Below, one piece after another: positions 29,480-38,639 of a DNA stretch of 64,000 nt. Under the pieces are notes generated by a model. The model did not search any database, was not told the DNA's origin, and saw nothing but the letters and a program-made list of their open reading frames with translations. The position numbers and the translations under genes were made by a program. The stretch's first letter is position 1; every line of letters begins with the position of its first letter. Origin of the DNA: Streptomyces sp. ADI95-17 (GTDB lineage Bacteria > Actinomycetota > Actinomycetes > Streptomycetales > Streptomycetaceae); assembly GCF_003846175.1 (NCBI RefSeq), contig NZ_ML123046.1, forward strand, positions 1-64,000. The letters run 5' to 3'.

Positions 29480-30498
29480 TCGTGACCAGGACCATCACCA
29501 AACAGGCCGCCACCGGCGCGCTGACCGGGCTCGCGCTCGGCGACGCACTGGGCTTCCCGACCGAGTTCAACAACGTTCCGTCGATCCTCGCCAAGTGCGG
29601 GCCGTGGCGCACGATGCGGCTGCCGAAGCCGGCGGTCGTCACCGACGACACCCAGATGACGCTGGCCCTGGGGCGGGGCATCCGCACCGCCATGGACCGC
29701 GGACTGCTCACCCCGCTGCGGCTGGCCCGCCCGGTGCGCGAGGAGTTCGTCGACTGGTACCACTCGCCCGACAACAACCGCGCGCCCGGCCGCACCTGCA
29801 TGACCGCCTGCCGGCTGCTCGACAGCGACCGGCTCTGGCAGGAGGCCAGCCAGACCGGCTCCAAGGGCTGCGGCGCCAACATGCGGGTCGCGCCGATCGG
29901 ACTCGTCCCCGGACTCAGCGACGAACAGCGCTCCGGCGCCGCCCAGTTGCAGGCCGCCCTCACCCACGGACATCCGACCGCGCTCGCCGCGTCCGACCTG
30001 ACGGCCCGCGCGGTGCACCTGCTGGCGCAGGGGGCGGAGCCGATGGGCCTGATCGGGCAGTTGCGCAGTTACGCGTACGAGAACAGCGGCCGGTACCTCA
30101 CGCGCTGGCTCGGCGACCTCTGGCGGTACGCGGGCGACGCCTCGCCCGAGCTGTACATCCAGCGCGGCTGGGACGAATGCCTGACCGCCCTGGCCCGCGT
30201 CCAGGACGCGTTGCGCGACCCGTCCCCGGAGACCGACCCCTGCGAGGTGACCGGCGACGGCTGGATCGCCGAGGAGGCCCTGGCCACCGCCCTGCACTGC
30301 TTCCTCCTGTTCCCCGAGGAGCCGGTCACCGCGCTCCGCCGGGCCGCCTGCACCCGCGGCGACTCGGACTCCCTGGGCTGCCTGACCGGCGCGTTCGCCG
30401 GCGCGCACCTGGGGGCGGGGGCCTGGCCCAAGGAATGGTCGGAGCGGATCGAGTACCGCAGCGATCTGCTGTCGCTGGGGGCGCTCTGGGATTCTTGA
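29476..30498 (+). CDS. ADP-ribosylglycohydrolase family protein
   Basis: 340 residues of the PF03747 (DraG/ARH) fold: GALTGLALGDALGFPTEF at the start, metal-binding TDDTQMT, SKGCGANMRVAPIGL, and the C-terminal GDSDSLGCLTGAFAGAHLG with its metal-binding Asp residues. It should cleave ADP-ribose from protein, nucleic acid or small molecules. Being in the NAD operon, it may recycle ADP-ribose made from NAD. The GTG overlaps the regulator stop (GTGA), with AAGGAAG upstream. Confidence 0.9.
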   Translation: MIVTRTITKQAATGALTGLALGDALGFPTEFNNVPSILAKCGPWRTMRLPKPAVVTDDTQMTLALGRGIRTAMDRGLLTPLRLARPVREEFVDWYHSPDNNRAPGRTCMTACRLLDSDRLWQEASQTGSKGCGANMRVAPIGLVPGLSDEQRSGAAQLQAALTHGHPTALAASDLTARAVHLLAQGAEPMGLIGQLRSYAYENSGRYLTRWLGDLWRYAGDASPELYIQRGWDECLTALARVQDALRDPSPETDPCEVTGDGWIAEEALATALHCFLLFPEEPVTALRRAACTRGDSDSLGCLTGAFAGAHLGAGAWPKEWSERIEYRSDLLSLGALWDS

Positions 30499-30501
30499 CC
30501 C

Positions 30502-31308
30502 ATGCTCATGGACACCAAGCACCTCAAGGAGGCCGGGCTGCCGGTCACCGACCTCGGACCGGTCCTCGCCGGGGAGCGCCACCCGCTGCTCTTCGCCACG
30601 GTCTCCGGAGCGCACCTGTACGGGTTCCCCTCCAAGGACTCGGATGTGGACCTTCGGGGGGTCCATCTCCTGCCCGCGGCCGACCTCGTGGGACTGCGCG
30701 AGGCCGAGGAGACCCGCTCACGGATGTGGGACCGGGACGGGACCGAGATGGATCTCGTCACGCACGACCTGCGGAAGTTCGTCCGGCTGATGCTGAAGCC
30801 CAACGGCTATGTGCTGGAACAACTGCTCTCGCCGCTGGTCGTCCACACGAGCGGGACGCACGCGGAACTGGTGGAGCTGGCACCGGGCGTGGTCACCCGC
30901 AACCACGCCCACCACTACCGGGGCTTCGCCAACACCCAGTGGCGGCTCTTCGGGAGGACCGGTGAGCTGAAGCCGCTGCTGTACACGTTCCGGGCACTGC
31001 TCACCGGGATCCACCTGATGCGCAGCGGTGAGGTGCTGGCGCATCTGCCGGCTCTCCTCGGGGAGGTGGCGGCGCCCGCGTATCTGCCCGGGCTGATCGA
31101 GGCGAAGGCCGAGGCCGAGCACGGGGGAGCGGAGGGCGTGGACGGGGAGGCGGTGTCGCGGGACGTGGAGGCGCTGCACGGGGTGCTGGACGAGGCCCAG
31201 GCGGGGTCGGCGCTGCCCGCGACGGCCGGCGGGTTCGAGGCGCTGCACGACCTCGTGGTGCGCGCGCGGTTGACGGGGGTCTCCTGGTCTCCTGAGTCAG
31301 GGGACTAG
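30502..31308 (+). CDS. RlaP-like nucleotidyltransferase (PF10127 type)
   Basis: 268 residues. The pol-beta type nucleotidyltransferase core is ATVSGAHLYGFPSKDSDVDL (GS-like loop with the DxD pair), followed by TEMDLVTHDLRKFVRLMLK and a helical C-terminal part (HYRGFANTQWRLF). PF10127 proteins are linked with RNA repair in some bacteria. It follows the NAD operon by 3 bp and could be its fifth gene. Its stop overlaps the stop of the next, opposite gene, which encodes a paralogue. A second ATG at 30508 is possible; neither has a strong ribosome-binding site. Confidence 0.82.
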   Translation: MLMDTKHLKEAGLPVTDLGPVLAGERHPLLFATVSGAHLYGFPSKDSDVDLRGVHLLPAADLVGLREAEETRSRMWDRDGTEMDLVTHDLRKFVRLMLKPNGYVLEQLLSPLVVHTSGTHAELVELAPGVVTRNHAHHYRGFANTQWRLFGRTGELKPLLYTFRALLTGIHLMRSGEVLAHLPALLGEVAAPAYLPGLIEAKAEAEHGGAEGVDGEAVSRDVEALHGVLDEAQAGSALPATAGGFEALHDLVVRARLTGVSWSPESGD

Positions 31309-32000
31309 GACCGGTCCACGGACGCCCGGCGGGTGCGGATCAGGAAGTCCTCGATCCGCGCCCGGTCCGGCTCCTGGGGGAGCGGGGAGTTCCGCGCCGT
31401 CTCCTCGCTCTCCTCCATGAGGCGGTTCATGCGGCGCTCGACCTCCTCCCACGGCACCTCGCCCCGCTTCACCGCCAGCAGATCGTCGCGGGCCGCGCCC
31501 ACCTCGATCGTGAGCTCACCGGTGCGCAGCAGGTCCCGGCCGGCGCCCAGGAGCCGCAGCAGATGCATGGCGTGCTTCCAGCGCGGCGCCCCGTACTGCC
31601 GTACGTCCGCCTCCAGCTTCTTGCGCTGGCCCGAGGCGTAACGCACGAACGTCCGGTGGGCCAGCCGGGACAGGAACGCGCCACGCAGGGAGAGGAGTTC
31701 CCGGCCCACGTCGTCGACGTGCTCCACCAGCGGCGAGTGCAGGCACTCCAGCACGTTGGGGTTGGCGCGCAGCGCCAGCTCGCAGAAGCGTTCCAGCTCC
31801 CAGGAGAACTGCTCCGGTGCCGGGCCGTCGACATGCGTCGGCGGCTTCTCGAACCGCCAGAACAGCGGAGTCGGCGCGAGGAACACGCCGCGCCGGTCGG
31901 TGTCGCTCCCCTCCGTGGCGAGCCCGAAGGCGCGCGAGCCCATCACACAGGAGTAGACCGTGTGGTCGCGTACGAGAGCCTCGGGATCAGGGGTGATCAT
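31305..32000 (-). CDS. Second RlaP-like nucleotidyltransferase
   Basis: 231 residues. The core motif VMGSRAFGLATEGSDTDRRG has the GS loop and the D-x-D metal-binding pair, followed by FSWELERFCELALRANPNVL and a C-terminal helical part (RKKLEADVRQYGAPRWKHAM). It is a paralogue of the facing gene, sharing fold and motif order but clearly diverged. The stops of the two overlap by 3-4 bp, so antisense interference between the transcripts is possible. Confidence 0.82.
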   Translation of the reverse strand: MITPDPEALVRDHTVYSCVMGSRAFGLATEGSDTDRRGVFLAPTPLFWRFEKPPTHVDGPAPEQFSWELERFCELALRANPNVLECLHSPLVEHVDDVGRELLSLRGAFLSRLAHRTFVRYASGQRKKLEADVRQYGAPRWKHAMHLLRLLGAGRDLLRTGELTIEVGAARDDLLAVKRGEVPWEEVERRMNRLMEESEETARNSPLPQEPDRARIEDFLIRTRRASVDRS

Positions 32001-32101
32001 GCCGGCGAGGCTACGTGAGCGGGAGCGGTCCGCACCGGGGATTTCCGTGCCGGGGCTCCGGCACGGGGTGCCCCGCTCAAGTGGCAGAAGCCCGGGTTCT
32101 G

Positions 32102-32116
32102 ATCGACATTGTCGAT
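32102..32116. promoter_or_regulatory. Perfect palindrome before the DUF937 gene
   Basis: ATCGACA-T-TGTCGAT is a perfect 15-bp dyad about 30 bp before the start of the DUF937 gene, followed by an AT-rich GATAAAT. It looks like an operator; I do not recognise the regulator. Confidence 0.5.
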
Positions 32117-32144
32117 AAATCATCCCCTCTGGAGAGGCAGAACC

Positions 32145-32582
32145 ATGGCAGGAAACGATCTCGGCAGCCTGCTCGGCGGCTTGCTGGGCGGCAGCGGCCA
32201 GAGCGGCGGCCAGGGCGGCGCGGGGAACATCCTCGGGGCGCTGCTGGGCGCGCTCGGCGGCGGCCAGGGCGGCCAGGGCGGTACGGGCGGCGGCAACGCG
32301 CTCGAAGGGCTGATCGGGATGCTCACCAGATCCGGCCTCGTCGACCAGGCGCAGTCCTGGGTCGGCACCGGGGAGAACCAGCCGGTCAGCGGTGCCCAGA
32401 TCGCCGAGGCACTGCCGGACGAGACCCTGCGGAAGGTCGCCCAGGAATCGGGGGTCAGCACCGAACAGGCGGCCGACCAGATCGCCCGCTCGCTGCCGAC
32501 CGCGGTCGACAGGCTGACCCCGTCCGGGGAGGTGCCGGAGGGCCGCTCGATCGAGGACCTGGTCCGCGAGCAGCAGCTCTGA
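32145..32582 (+). CDS. DUF937 (YidB-like) family protein
   Basis: 145 residues. The N-terminal third is Gly/Gln-rich and repetitive (SLLGGLLGGSGQSGGQGG), then NALEGLIGMLTRSGLVDQAQ and WVGTGENQPVSGAQIAEAL, the hallmark segment of the YidB/DUF937 family. The C-terminal part is helical. No signal peptide is seen. The function of the family is unknown. GGAG lies about 10 bp before the ATG and a perfect dyad lies just upstream. Confidence 0.82.
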   Translation: MAGNDLGSLLGGLLGGSGQSGGQGGAGNILGALLGALGGGQGGQGGTGGGNALEGLIGMLTRSGLVDQAQSWVGTGENQPVSGAQIAEALPDETLRKVAQESGVSTEQAADQIARSLPTAVDRLTPSGEVPEGRSIEDLVREQQL

Positions 32583-32751
32583 CAGCGGAAGCGGCCCGAG
32601 GACCTGCCCGGCGGATCACGGCCGGACCGGCCCCGGGCCGTTGCCGTGCGCCCGCCCCGTCTCACGGACAGAGCACCCCGGGCCGCCGGCCGCGCCGCAC
32701 CTCTAGGCTGACCGGCAGAGAGATCGAGCACGAAGAACCGAGGAGCACGAC

Positions 32752-33114
32752 GTGGCGGTACGAGCGGTCCGTGGAGCCGTCCAGCTGGAGCGGGACGAGG
32801 CCGGACACATGGACGAGCAGGTCGGTGCCCTGCTCACCGCCGTCCTCGAACGCAACAGCCTCGTCGCGGACGACCTGATCAGCATCTGGTTCACGGCCAC
32901 CCCGGACCTGCACAGCGACTTCCCGGCCGCCGCCGCGCGCGGGCTCGGTATTGTCGACGTACCGCTGATCTGTGCCCAGGAGCTGGACATCGTGGGCGCC
33001 ATGCCCCGTGTGGTGCGCATCCTCGCGCACGTCGAGACCTACCTTCCCAAGTCCGAGATCGCCCACGTGTACCTCGGTGCCACCGCCGCACTCCGCAAGG
33101 ACATCGCCCAGTGA
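32752..33114 (+). CDS. aroH: Chorismate mutase (AroH type)
   Basis: 120 residues. VRAVRGAVQLERDEAGHM at the start, then SIWFTATPDLHSDFPAAAAR and a final VYLGATAALRKDI match the monofunctional AroH fold, with Arg residues for chorismate binding. It converts chorismate to prephenate, the substrate of the next gene's enzyme. Start is GTG with GAGGAG upstream; the stop overlaps the prephenate dehydrogenase start. Confidence 0.92.
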   Translation: MAVRAVRGAVQLERDEAGHMDEQVGALLTAVLERNSLVADDLISIWFTATPDLHSDFPAAAARGLGIVDVPLICAQELDIVGAMPRVVRILAHVETYLPKSEIAHVYLGATAALRKDIAQ

Positions 33115-34196
33115 GAACCGCCGTCGTCATCGGAACGGGCCTCGTCGGCACGTCCGCAGCCCTCGCCCTCGCCGGGCGCGGCATCCGGGTCCACCTCGTC
33201 GACCACGACCCCCAGTCGGCCCGTACCGCCGCCGCGCTGGGCGCCGGTACGGACGAGGCGCCCGAGGAGCGCGTGGACCTGGCGATCATCGCCGTACCGC
33301 CCGCCCATGTGGCCACGGTGCTGGCCACCGCCATACGGGACGGCATCGCCCGCGGCTACCTGGACGTCGCCAGCGTGAAGGGCGGCCCCCGCCGCGAGCT
33401 GGAGGCCCTCGGCCTCGACCTCACGCCGTACATCGGTACGCACCCCATGGCCGGCAAGGAGCGCTCGGGCCCCCTCGCCGCCACCGCGGACCTGTTCGAG
33501 GGGCGGCCCTGGGTCCTCACCCCGACCCGTGACACCGACACCGAGGTCCTCAACCTCGCCCTGGAACTGGTCGCGCTCTGCCGTGCCGTCCCGGTCGTCA
33601 TGGACGCCGACGCGCACGACCGGGCCGTCGCCCTGGTCTCCCACACCCCGCAGCTGATCTCGTCGATGGTCGCCGCCCGCCTGGAGGAGGCCGACGAGAC
33701 CGCCGTACGCCTCTGCGGCCAGGGCATCAGGGACGTCACCCGGATCGCCGCCTCCGACCCCCGGATGTGGGTGGAGATCCTCTCCGCCAACCCCGGCCCG
33801 GTCGCCGACGTGCTGGCCGGGGTGGCCGCCGACCTGGACGAGACGGTACGGGCACTGCGCGGCCTGGAGTCCGGTGACGACGACAAGCGCCGCGAGGGCA
33901 CCGAGGGCATCGAGGACGTCCTGCGCCGCGGCAACGCGGGCCGGGTCAGGGTGCCCGGCAAGCACGGGACCGCCCCCGCCGCGTACGAGATGGTGTCGGT
34001 GCTGATCAGCGACCGGCCGGGCGAGCTGGCCGGGATCTTCGCCGACGCCGGACGGGCCGGGGTCAACGTCGAGGACGTGCGCATCGAGCACGCCACCGGG
34101 CAGCAGGCAGGTCTGGTCCAGCTGATGGTCGAGCCGAGCGCGGTCGCCGCACTGAGCGCGGCGCTGCGCGAGCGCGGCTGGTCGATACGGCAGTAG
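33111..34196 (+). CDS. tyrA: Prephenate dehydrogenase with C-terminal ACT domain
   Basis: 361 residues. The Rossmann start is AVVIGTGLVGTSAALALAGR, followed by the catalytic-region GTHPMAGKERSGP and LVSHTPQLISS segments. The last ~75 residues form an ACT domain (MVSVLISDRPGELAGIFADA), which suggests feedback by tyrosine. It carries out the oxidative decarboxylation of prephenate to 4-hydroxyphenylpyruvate. It overlaps aroH by GTGA. Confidence 0.92.
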   Translation: MRTAVVIGTGLVGTSAALALAGRGIRVHLVDHDPQSARTAAALGAGTDEAPEERVDLAIIAVPPAHVATVLATAIRDGIARGYLDVASVKGGPRRELEALGLDLTPYIGTHPMAGKERSGPLAATADLFEGRPWVLTPTRDTDTEVLNLALELVALCRAVPVVMDADAHDRAVALVSHTPQLISSMVAARLEEADETAVRLCGQGIRDVTRIAASDPRMWVEILSANPGPVADVLAGVAADLDETVRALRGLESGDDDKRREGTEGIEDVLRRGNAGRVRVPGKHGTAPAAYEMVSVLISDRPGELAGIFADAGRAGVNVEDVRIEHATGQQAGLVQLMVEPSAVAALSAALRERGWSIRQ

Positions 34197-34329
34197 GCGG
34201 GGCGGGACCGGGAGGCGGTTGTCCACAGGGGTGCTCAGGCCCGCTCCGACACTCGGTAACCTTGTGCGGGGCGGGTTCGCACACGTCCCCGTCCCGCCCA
34301 CCCCGTGTACCAGGAAGGTGTCCACCACC

Positions 34330-35019
34330 GTGGAAACCCGTACGGCCCCGGCCGCAGTGATCGTCGCCATCGACGGGCCCTCCGGCACCGGCAAGTCGAG
34401 CACGTCCAAGGCCGTCGCCGCGCAGCTCGGGCTGAGCTACCTGGACACCGGCGCTCAGTACCGGGCGATCACATGGTGGATGCTGAACAACGGCATCGAC
34501 GTCCAGGACGCGGTGGAGGTGGCGACCGCGGCCGCCAAGCCGGTCATCGTCTCCGGTACGGACCCGGCCGCCCCGACGATCACCGTCGACGGCGAGGATG
34601 CCTCGGGCCCGATCCGTACCCAGGAGGTCACCTCCAGGGTCAGCGCCGTCAGCGCCGTCCCCGAGGTGCGCTCCCGGATCACCGAGCTGCAGCGCACCAT
34701 CGCCGCCGCGGCCGAGCGGGGCATAGTGGTCGAGGGCCGCGACATCGGCACCACGGTGCTGCCCGACGCCGACCTGAAGATTTTCCTCACCGCCTCCCCG
34801 GAGGCACGCGCCGCCCGGCGCAGCGGAGAGGTCAAGGGCTCCGACCTCGCCGCGACCAGGGAAGCACTGATCAAGCGGGACGCGGCCGACTCCGGCCGCA
34901 AGACCTCGCCGCTGGCCAAGGCGGACGACGCCGTCGAGGTGGACACCACCGAGCTGACCCTTCAGCAGGTCATCGAGTGTGTCGTCACCCTCGTCGAGGA
35001 GAAGCGGGCCACGAAGTGA
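34330..35019 (+). CDS. cmk: Cytidylate kinase
   Basis: 229 residues. P-loop IDGPSGTGKSSTSK near residue 14, LDTGAQYRAITWWM, VEGRDIGTTVLPDADLKIFL and the lid segment SPEARAARRSGE identify CMP/dCMP kinase. GTG 34330 gives the METRTAPAAV start; a GTG at 34318 is too near AGGAAGG. Its stop overlaps the acyltransferase start. The order cmk, acyltransferase and der is conserved in Streptomyces. Confidence 0.93.
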   Translation: METRTAPAAVIVAIDGPSGTGKSSTSKAVAAQLGLSYLDTGAQYRAITWWMLNNGIDVQDAVEVATAAAKPVIVSGTDPAAPTITVDGEDASGPIRTQEVTSRVSAVSAVPEVRSRITELQRTIAAAAERGIVVEGRDIGTTVLPDADLKIFLTASPEARAARRSGEVKGSDLAATREALIKRDAADSGRKTSPLAKADDAVEVDTTELTLQQVIECVVTLVEEKRATK

Positions 35020-35672
35020 CCCGGGCCACGGGCCGCCCCTCGCCGCGCGGAGCGGCGGTGGGGCGCGGGATCGGTATCGGGCTGATGTACGGGCTGTGGA
35101 AGCCCCGGGTACTGGGCGCGTGGCGGGTTCCCGCCTCCGGACCCGTCATACTCGCGGTGAACCACTCGCACAACATCGACGGTCCGATGCTGATGGGCAC
35201 CGCGCCCCGGCCCGTCCACTTCCTGATCAAGAAGGAGGCGTTCGTCGGCCCGCTCGACCCGTTCCTGCGCGGAATCGGTCAGCTGAAGGTGGACCGCACG
35301 ACCGTCGACCGCGCCGCCATCACCCACGCCCTCGGCGTGCTGGAGGAGGGCGGGGCGCTCGGGATCTTTCCCGAGGGCACCAGGGGCGAGGGCGACTTCG
35401 CCTCCCTGCGTGCCGGGCTCGCGTACTTCGCGGTACGCGGTGGGGCGCCGATCGTGCCCGTGGCCGTCCTGGGAAGCACCGAGCGCCGCGGACGGTTGAT
35501 ATCGGCACTGCCGCCGCTGCGCAGCCGGGTCGATGTCGTCTTCGGCGACGCCTTCGAGGCGGGCGACGGAAGCGGCAGGCGTACGCGCAAGGCGCTGGAC
35601 GAGGCGACGGTACGGATCCAGGCGCGGCTGACCGCCCACCTGGACGAGGCCAGGCGCTTCACCGGCCGCTAG
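35016..35672 (+). CDS. 1-acyl-sn-glycerol-3-phosphate acyltransferase (PlsC type)
   Basis: 218 residues. The acyltransferase motif I is AVNHSHNIDGPML (H-x4-D catalytic pair) and motif III is LGIFPEGTRGEGDF. ILAVN marks the membrane-adjacent strand. It probably adds the second acyl chain of phosphatidic acid at the inner membrane face. The GTG overlaps the cmk stop (GTGA). Confidence 0.9.
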   Translation: MTRATGRPSPRGAAVGRGIGIGLMYGLWKPRVLGAWRVPASGPVILAVNHSHNIDGPMLMGTAPRPVHFLIKKEAFVGPLDPFLRGIGQLKVDRTTVDRAAITHALGVLEEGGALGIFPEGTRGEGDFASLRAGLAYFAVRGGAPIVPVAVLGSTERRGRLISALPPLRSRVDVVFGDAFEAGDGSGRRTRKALDEATVRIQARLTAHLDEARRFTGR

Positions 35673-35739
35673 GTAAGACTTGAGTAGTGGGCCGCGCAGT
35701 AGTGGCCCATCGATGATGATGCAAAGAGGAACGGACTTC

Positions 35740-37209
35740 ATGAACGACCAGATTCACTCCGACGGCTCGGACCACGAGCACGGAGCGCTTGGCGACGCCG
35801 AGTACGCGGAGTTCATGGAGCTCGCCGCGGAGGAGGGCTTCGACCTCGAAGAGGTCGAGGGCGCCATCGACGAGGCCGGTCACGGACCGCTGCCCGTGCT
35901 CGCCGTTGTCGGCCGCCCCAACGTCGGCAAGTCGACACTGGTGAACCGGATCATCGGCCGCCGCGAGGCCGTCGTCGAGGACAAGCCCGGCGTCACCCGC
36001 GACCGCGTCACCTACGAGGCCGAGTGGGCCGGCCGCCGCTTCAAGGTCGTCGACACCGGCGGCTGGGAGCAGGACGTGCTGGGCATCGACGCCTCCGTCG
36101 CCGCCCAGGCCGAGTACGCCATCGAGGCGTCCGACGCGGTCGTCTTCGTGGTCGACTCGACCGTCGGCGCGACCGACACCGACGAGGCCGTCGTCAAGCT
36201 GCTGCGCCGGGCCGGCAAGCCCGTCGTGCTCTGTGCCAACAAGGTCGACGGACAGAGCGGCGAGGCGGACGCCACCGCCCTGTGGTCGCTGGGCCTCGGC
36301 GAGCCGCACCCGGTCTCCTCGCTGCACGGCCGCGGCACCGGCGACCTGCTCGACGCCGTGCTCGAAGCGCTTCCCGAGGCCCCGGCGCAGCGCTTCGGCA
36401 CCGCGATCGGCGGCCCGCGCCGGATCGCGCTCATCGGCCGTCCCAACGTCGGCAAGTCCTCGCTGCTGAACAAGGTCGCCAACGAGGACCGCGTCGTCGT
36501 CAACGAGCTCGCGGGCACCACCCGCGACCCGGTCGACGAGCTGATCGAGCTCGGCGGCATCACCTGGAAGTTCATCGACACGGCCGGCATCCGCCGCCGC
36601 GTCCACCTCCAGGAAGGCGCGGACTACTACGCCTCGCTGCGTACCGCCGCCGCCGTGGAGAAGGCCGAGGTCGCCGTCGTACTGATCGACGCGGGCGAGT
36701 CCATCAGCGTCCAGGACCAGCGCATCATCACCATGGCCGTGGAGGCCGGCCGGGCCATGGTGATCGCGTTCAACAAGTGGGACACCCTCGACGAGGAGCG
36801 CCGCTACTACCTGGAGCGCGAGATCGAGACGGAGCTCGCGCAGATCGCGTGGGCGCCGCGGGTCAATGTCTCGGCCGTCACCGGCCGGCACATGGAGAAG
36901 CTCGTCCCGGCGATCGAGACCGCCCTCGCCAGCTGGGAGACCCGTGTCCCCACCGGCCGGCTGAACGCCTTCCTCGGCGAGATCGTCGCCTCCCACCCGC
37001 ACCCCGTCCGCGGCGGCAAGCAGCCCCGGATCCTCTTCGGCACCCAGGCCGGTACCAAGCCGCCGCGCTTCGTGCTGTTCGCCTCGGGCTTCCTGGAGCA
37101 CGGCTACCGGCGGTTCGTCGAGCGTCGGCTGCGTGAGGAGTTCGGCTTCGAGGGCACCCCGATCCACATCTCGGTGCGGGTCCGCGAGAAGCGCGGCCGC
37201 AACAAGTAG
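35740..37209 (+). CDS. der: Ribosome biogenesis GTPase Der (EngA)
   Basis: 489 residues with two G domains: [12 protein letters not shown] (about residue 58) with DTGGWEQ, and [12 protein letters not shown] (about residue 231) with DTAGIRRR and NKWD, then a C-terminal KH-like domain ([31 protein letters not shown]). It acts in maturation of the 50S subunit. An acidic N-terminal extension of about 45 residues is typical of actinobacteria. The ATG at 35740 has AGAGGA about 9 bp upstream. Confidence 0.94.
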   Translation: MNDQIHSDGSDHEHGALGDAEYAEFMELAAEEGFDLEEVEGAIDEAGHGPLPVLAVVGRPNVGKSTLVNRIIGRREAVVEDKPGVTRDRVTYEAEWAGRRFKVVDTGGWEQDVLGIDASVAAQAEYAIEASDAVVFVVDSTVGATDTDEAVVKLLRRAGKPVVLCANKVDGQSGEADATALWSLGLGEPHPVSSLHGRGTGDLLDAVLEALPEAPAQRFGTAIGGPRRIALIGRPNVGKSSLLNKVANEDRVVVNELAGTTRDPVDELIELGGITWKFIDTAGIRRRVHLQEGADYYASLRTAAAVEKAEVAVVLIDAGESISVQDQRIITMAVEAGRAMVIAFNKWDTLDEERRYYLEREIETELAQIAWAPRVNVSAVTGRHMEKLVPAIETALASWETRVPTGRLNAFLGEIVASHPHPVRGGKQPRILFGTQAGTKPPRFVLFASGFLEHGYRRFVERRLREEFGFEGTPIHISVRVREKRGRNK

Positions 37210-37228
37210 CACCCACGGGCGCACGACA

Positions 37229-37268
37229 GAGCCCCGGACCGTCTCGGACGAGAGACGGCCCGGGGCTC
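37229..37268. terminator. Terminator after der
   Basis: Two 17-bp arms (37229-37245 and 37252-37268) match at 16 of 17 positions around a GGACGA loop. It separates der from the convergent gene and can serve both. Confidence 0.85.
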
Positions 37269-37302
37269 CGTCGTCACGGGGCGGGCGCCCGCGGACGTAC
37301 GG

Positions 37303-37695
37303 TCAGGCGCCCCGCGAGCCCGGGGGCAGGGCCGCCGGCTGGGTGCGCCCGGAGTGCCGGCCCATCCGCTGCCAGGAACCGAGGCCCCCGGTGCCGGTCC
37401 CGGTGCTGTGTCCGGAGGCGCCGCCCGTCACGGCGAGGCCGGTGGAGAAACCGGCGGAGTGGCCGGAGTGGCCGCTCAGCGGGAGGCGGCTGCCGAAGAG
37501 CCCGGAGCCGAAGGCCAGGAAACCGAGATTCTCCTCGCCGCTCCGATCGCCCGGCAGCGCCCTGAACGAGCGGCGGTACTCGGAGTACAGCGCGTCGTAG
37601 ATCGGCGTGTGGGACTGACCGCCCGATGGCTCCTGCGAGGGCCGCATGGCAGGGATCGGGCTCGGGCGCTGGTGGGAGGAGTCGTATGAGTGCAC
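37303..37695 (-). CDS. Streptomyces-specific hypothetical protein (DUF6643-like)
   Basis: 130 residues. The recognisable core is SYDSSHQRPSPIPAMRPSQE and HTPIYDALYSEYRRSFRALP. The C-terminal half is Gly/Ser/His-rich and low-complexity. I know the family only as conserved in Streptomyces. The GTG at 37695 (VHSYDSS) is chosen by comparison with the family's start; no good ribosome-binding site is visible, and an ATG at 37647 is an alternative. It is downstream of the SseB-like gene. Confidence 0.65.
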   Translation of the reverse strand: MHSYDSSHQRPSPIPAMRPSQEPSGGQSHTPIYDALYSEYRRSFRALPGDRSGEENLGFLAFGSGLFGSRLPLSGHSGHSAGFSTGLAVTGGASGHSTGTGTGGLGSWQRMGRHSGRTQPAALPPGSRGA

Positions 37696-37784
37696 GTATG
37701 TGCCAACGACACCGGTGTCGCTCGGATGCGGGCGCGGCGGAGAAATAGCTGTTCGCCGCTGGTGCGAGGGGCCGGCGGTCACGA

Positions 37785-38639
37785 TCAGGTACCGGCCAGC
37801 GGCATCGCGGCGGCGACCAGGAGCCCCTTGGCCGCGGCCCTGTCCAGGGCGTCGCGCAGCAGGTCCTCGCGGGGCTGCTGGCCGATCGACCCGGCCGGGG
37901 CGGCGAAGACGAGAACGGTCTGCGACTTGTTGGCCGCGGTCCGCCAGCCCTCGGTGACCTGGAGCGGTGCGTGCGCCTGCCACCAGGCGACCGGTGCGCC
38001 GCCGCCGGTGCCCGGCTGGAGCACGGCGTGCAGCTGGCCCATGGCGAGCAGGATCGACCAGCCGTGCAGCACGGCGGGCACCTGGTCCGTGCGGTGGACC
38101 GGGTGGAAGCCCTGCTCCAGCAGCAGCTGGAGGAATTCGTCGCCCCGGCTGCCGTCCGTGCCCGGCCGGGAGATCGCACCGGTCGGCTCGACGACGAGGG
38201 CCGGGTGGAGCTCGTCGTCGATCAGGACGAGGCCGCTGGTGATGCCGAGTACGGCCTGTTCGGTGGGGGCGTTCTGCGGCAGGCCCGCGCCGGAGCCGCC
38301 GACGTCCGGTCCCTCGCCGCCGGTGATGCTGCGTACGGCGCCCTGGAGCTGCTCCTCGGCGACCTGGACGACCTGCGAGGGGATGCACGTCGCGTGGGCG
38401 AAGGCGAGGACGGCGGTCTCGTCGCCGACGAAGAGCACCGTGCTGGTGCGTTCCTGCTCGGAGTCTCCGGGAGTGCGGCAGGAAGTGCAGTCGTAACTGC
38501 CCGGGGTGTTGTCGCCGACGAGCAGCCGGTCGGCTTCGGCATCGCCGATCTCGGCGCGTACGTCCTCGCTGACGTCGAGCATGCGCGGCACGGGTGGCTC
38601 CTCGAACTCGGTACGTGCGCCGGGCGGTTCCCGGCTCAT
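37785..38639 (-). CDS. SseB-like domain protein
   Basis: 284 residues from MSREPPGARTEFEEP. A CTSC pair (SYDCTSCRTPGDSEQ) lies near residue 54. Two SseB-like repeats follow (VLFVGDETAVLAFAHATC and TVLFVFAAPAG-like elements), with LLLEQGFHPVHRTDQVPAVL in between. The role is unknown. The frame is open further upstream, but that extension is not conserved-looking. The next downstream gene on the same strand starts 90 bp after its stop. Confidence 0.65.
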   Translation of the reverse strand: MSREPPGARTEFEEPPVPRMLDVSEDVRAEIGDAEADRLLVGDNTPGSYDCTSCRTPGDSEQERTSTVLFVGDETAVLAFAHATCIPSQVVQVAEEQLQGAVRSITGGEGPDVGGSGAGLPQNAPTEQAVLGITSGLVLIDDELHPALVVEPTGAISRPGTDGSRGDEFLQLLLEQGFHPVHRTDQVPAVLHGWSILLAMGQLHAVLQPGTGGGAPVAWWQAHAPLQVTEGWRTAANKSQTVLVFAAPAGSIGQQPREDLLRDALDRAAAKGLLVAAAMPLAGT

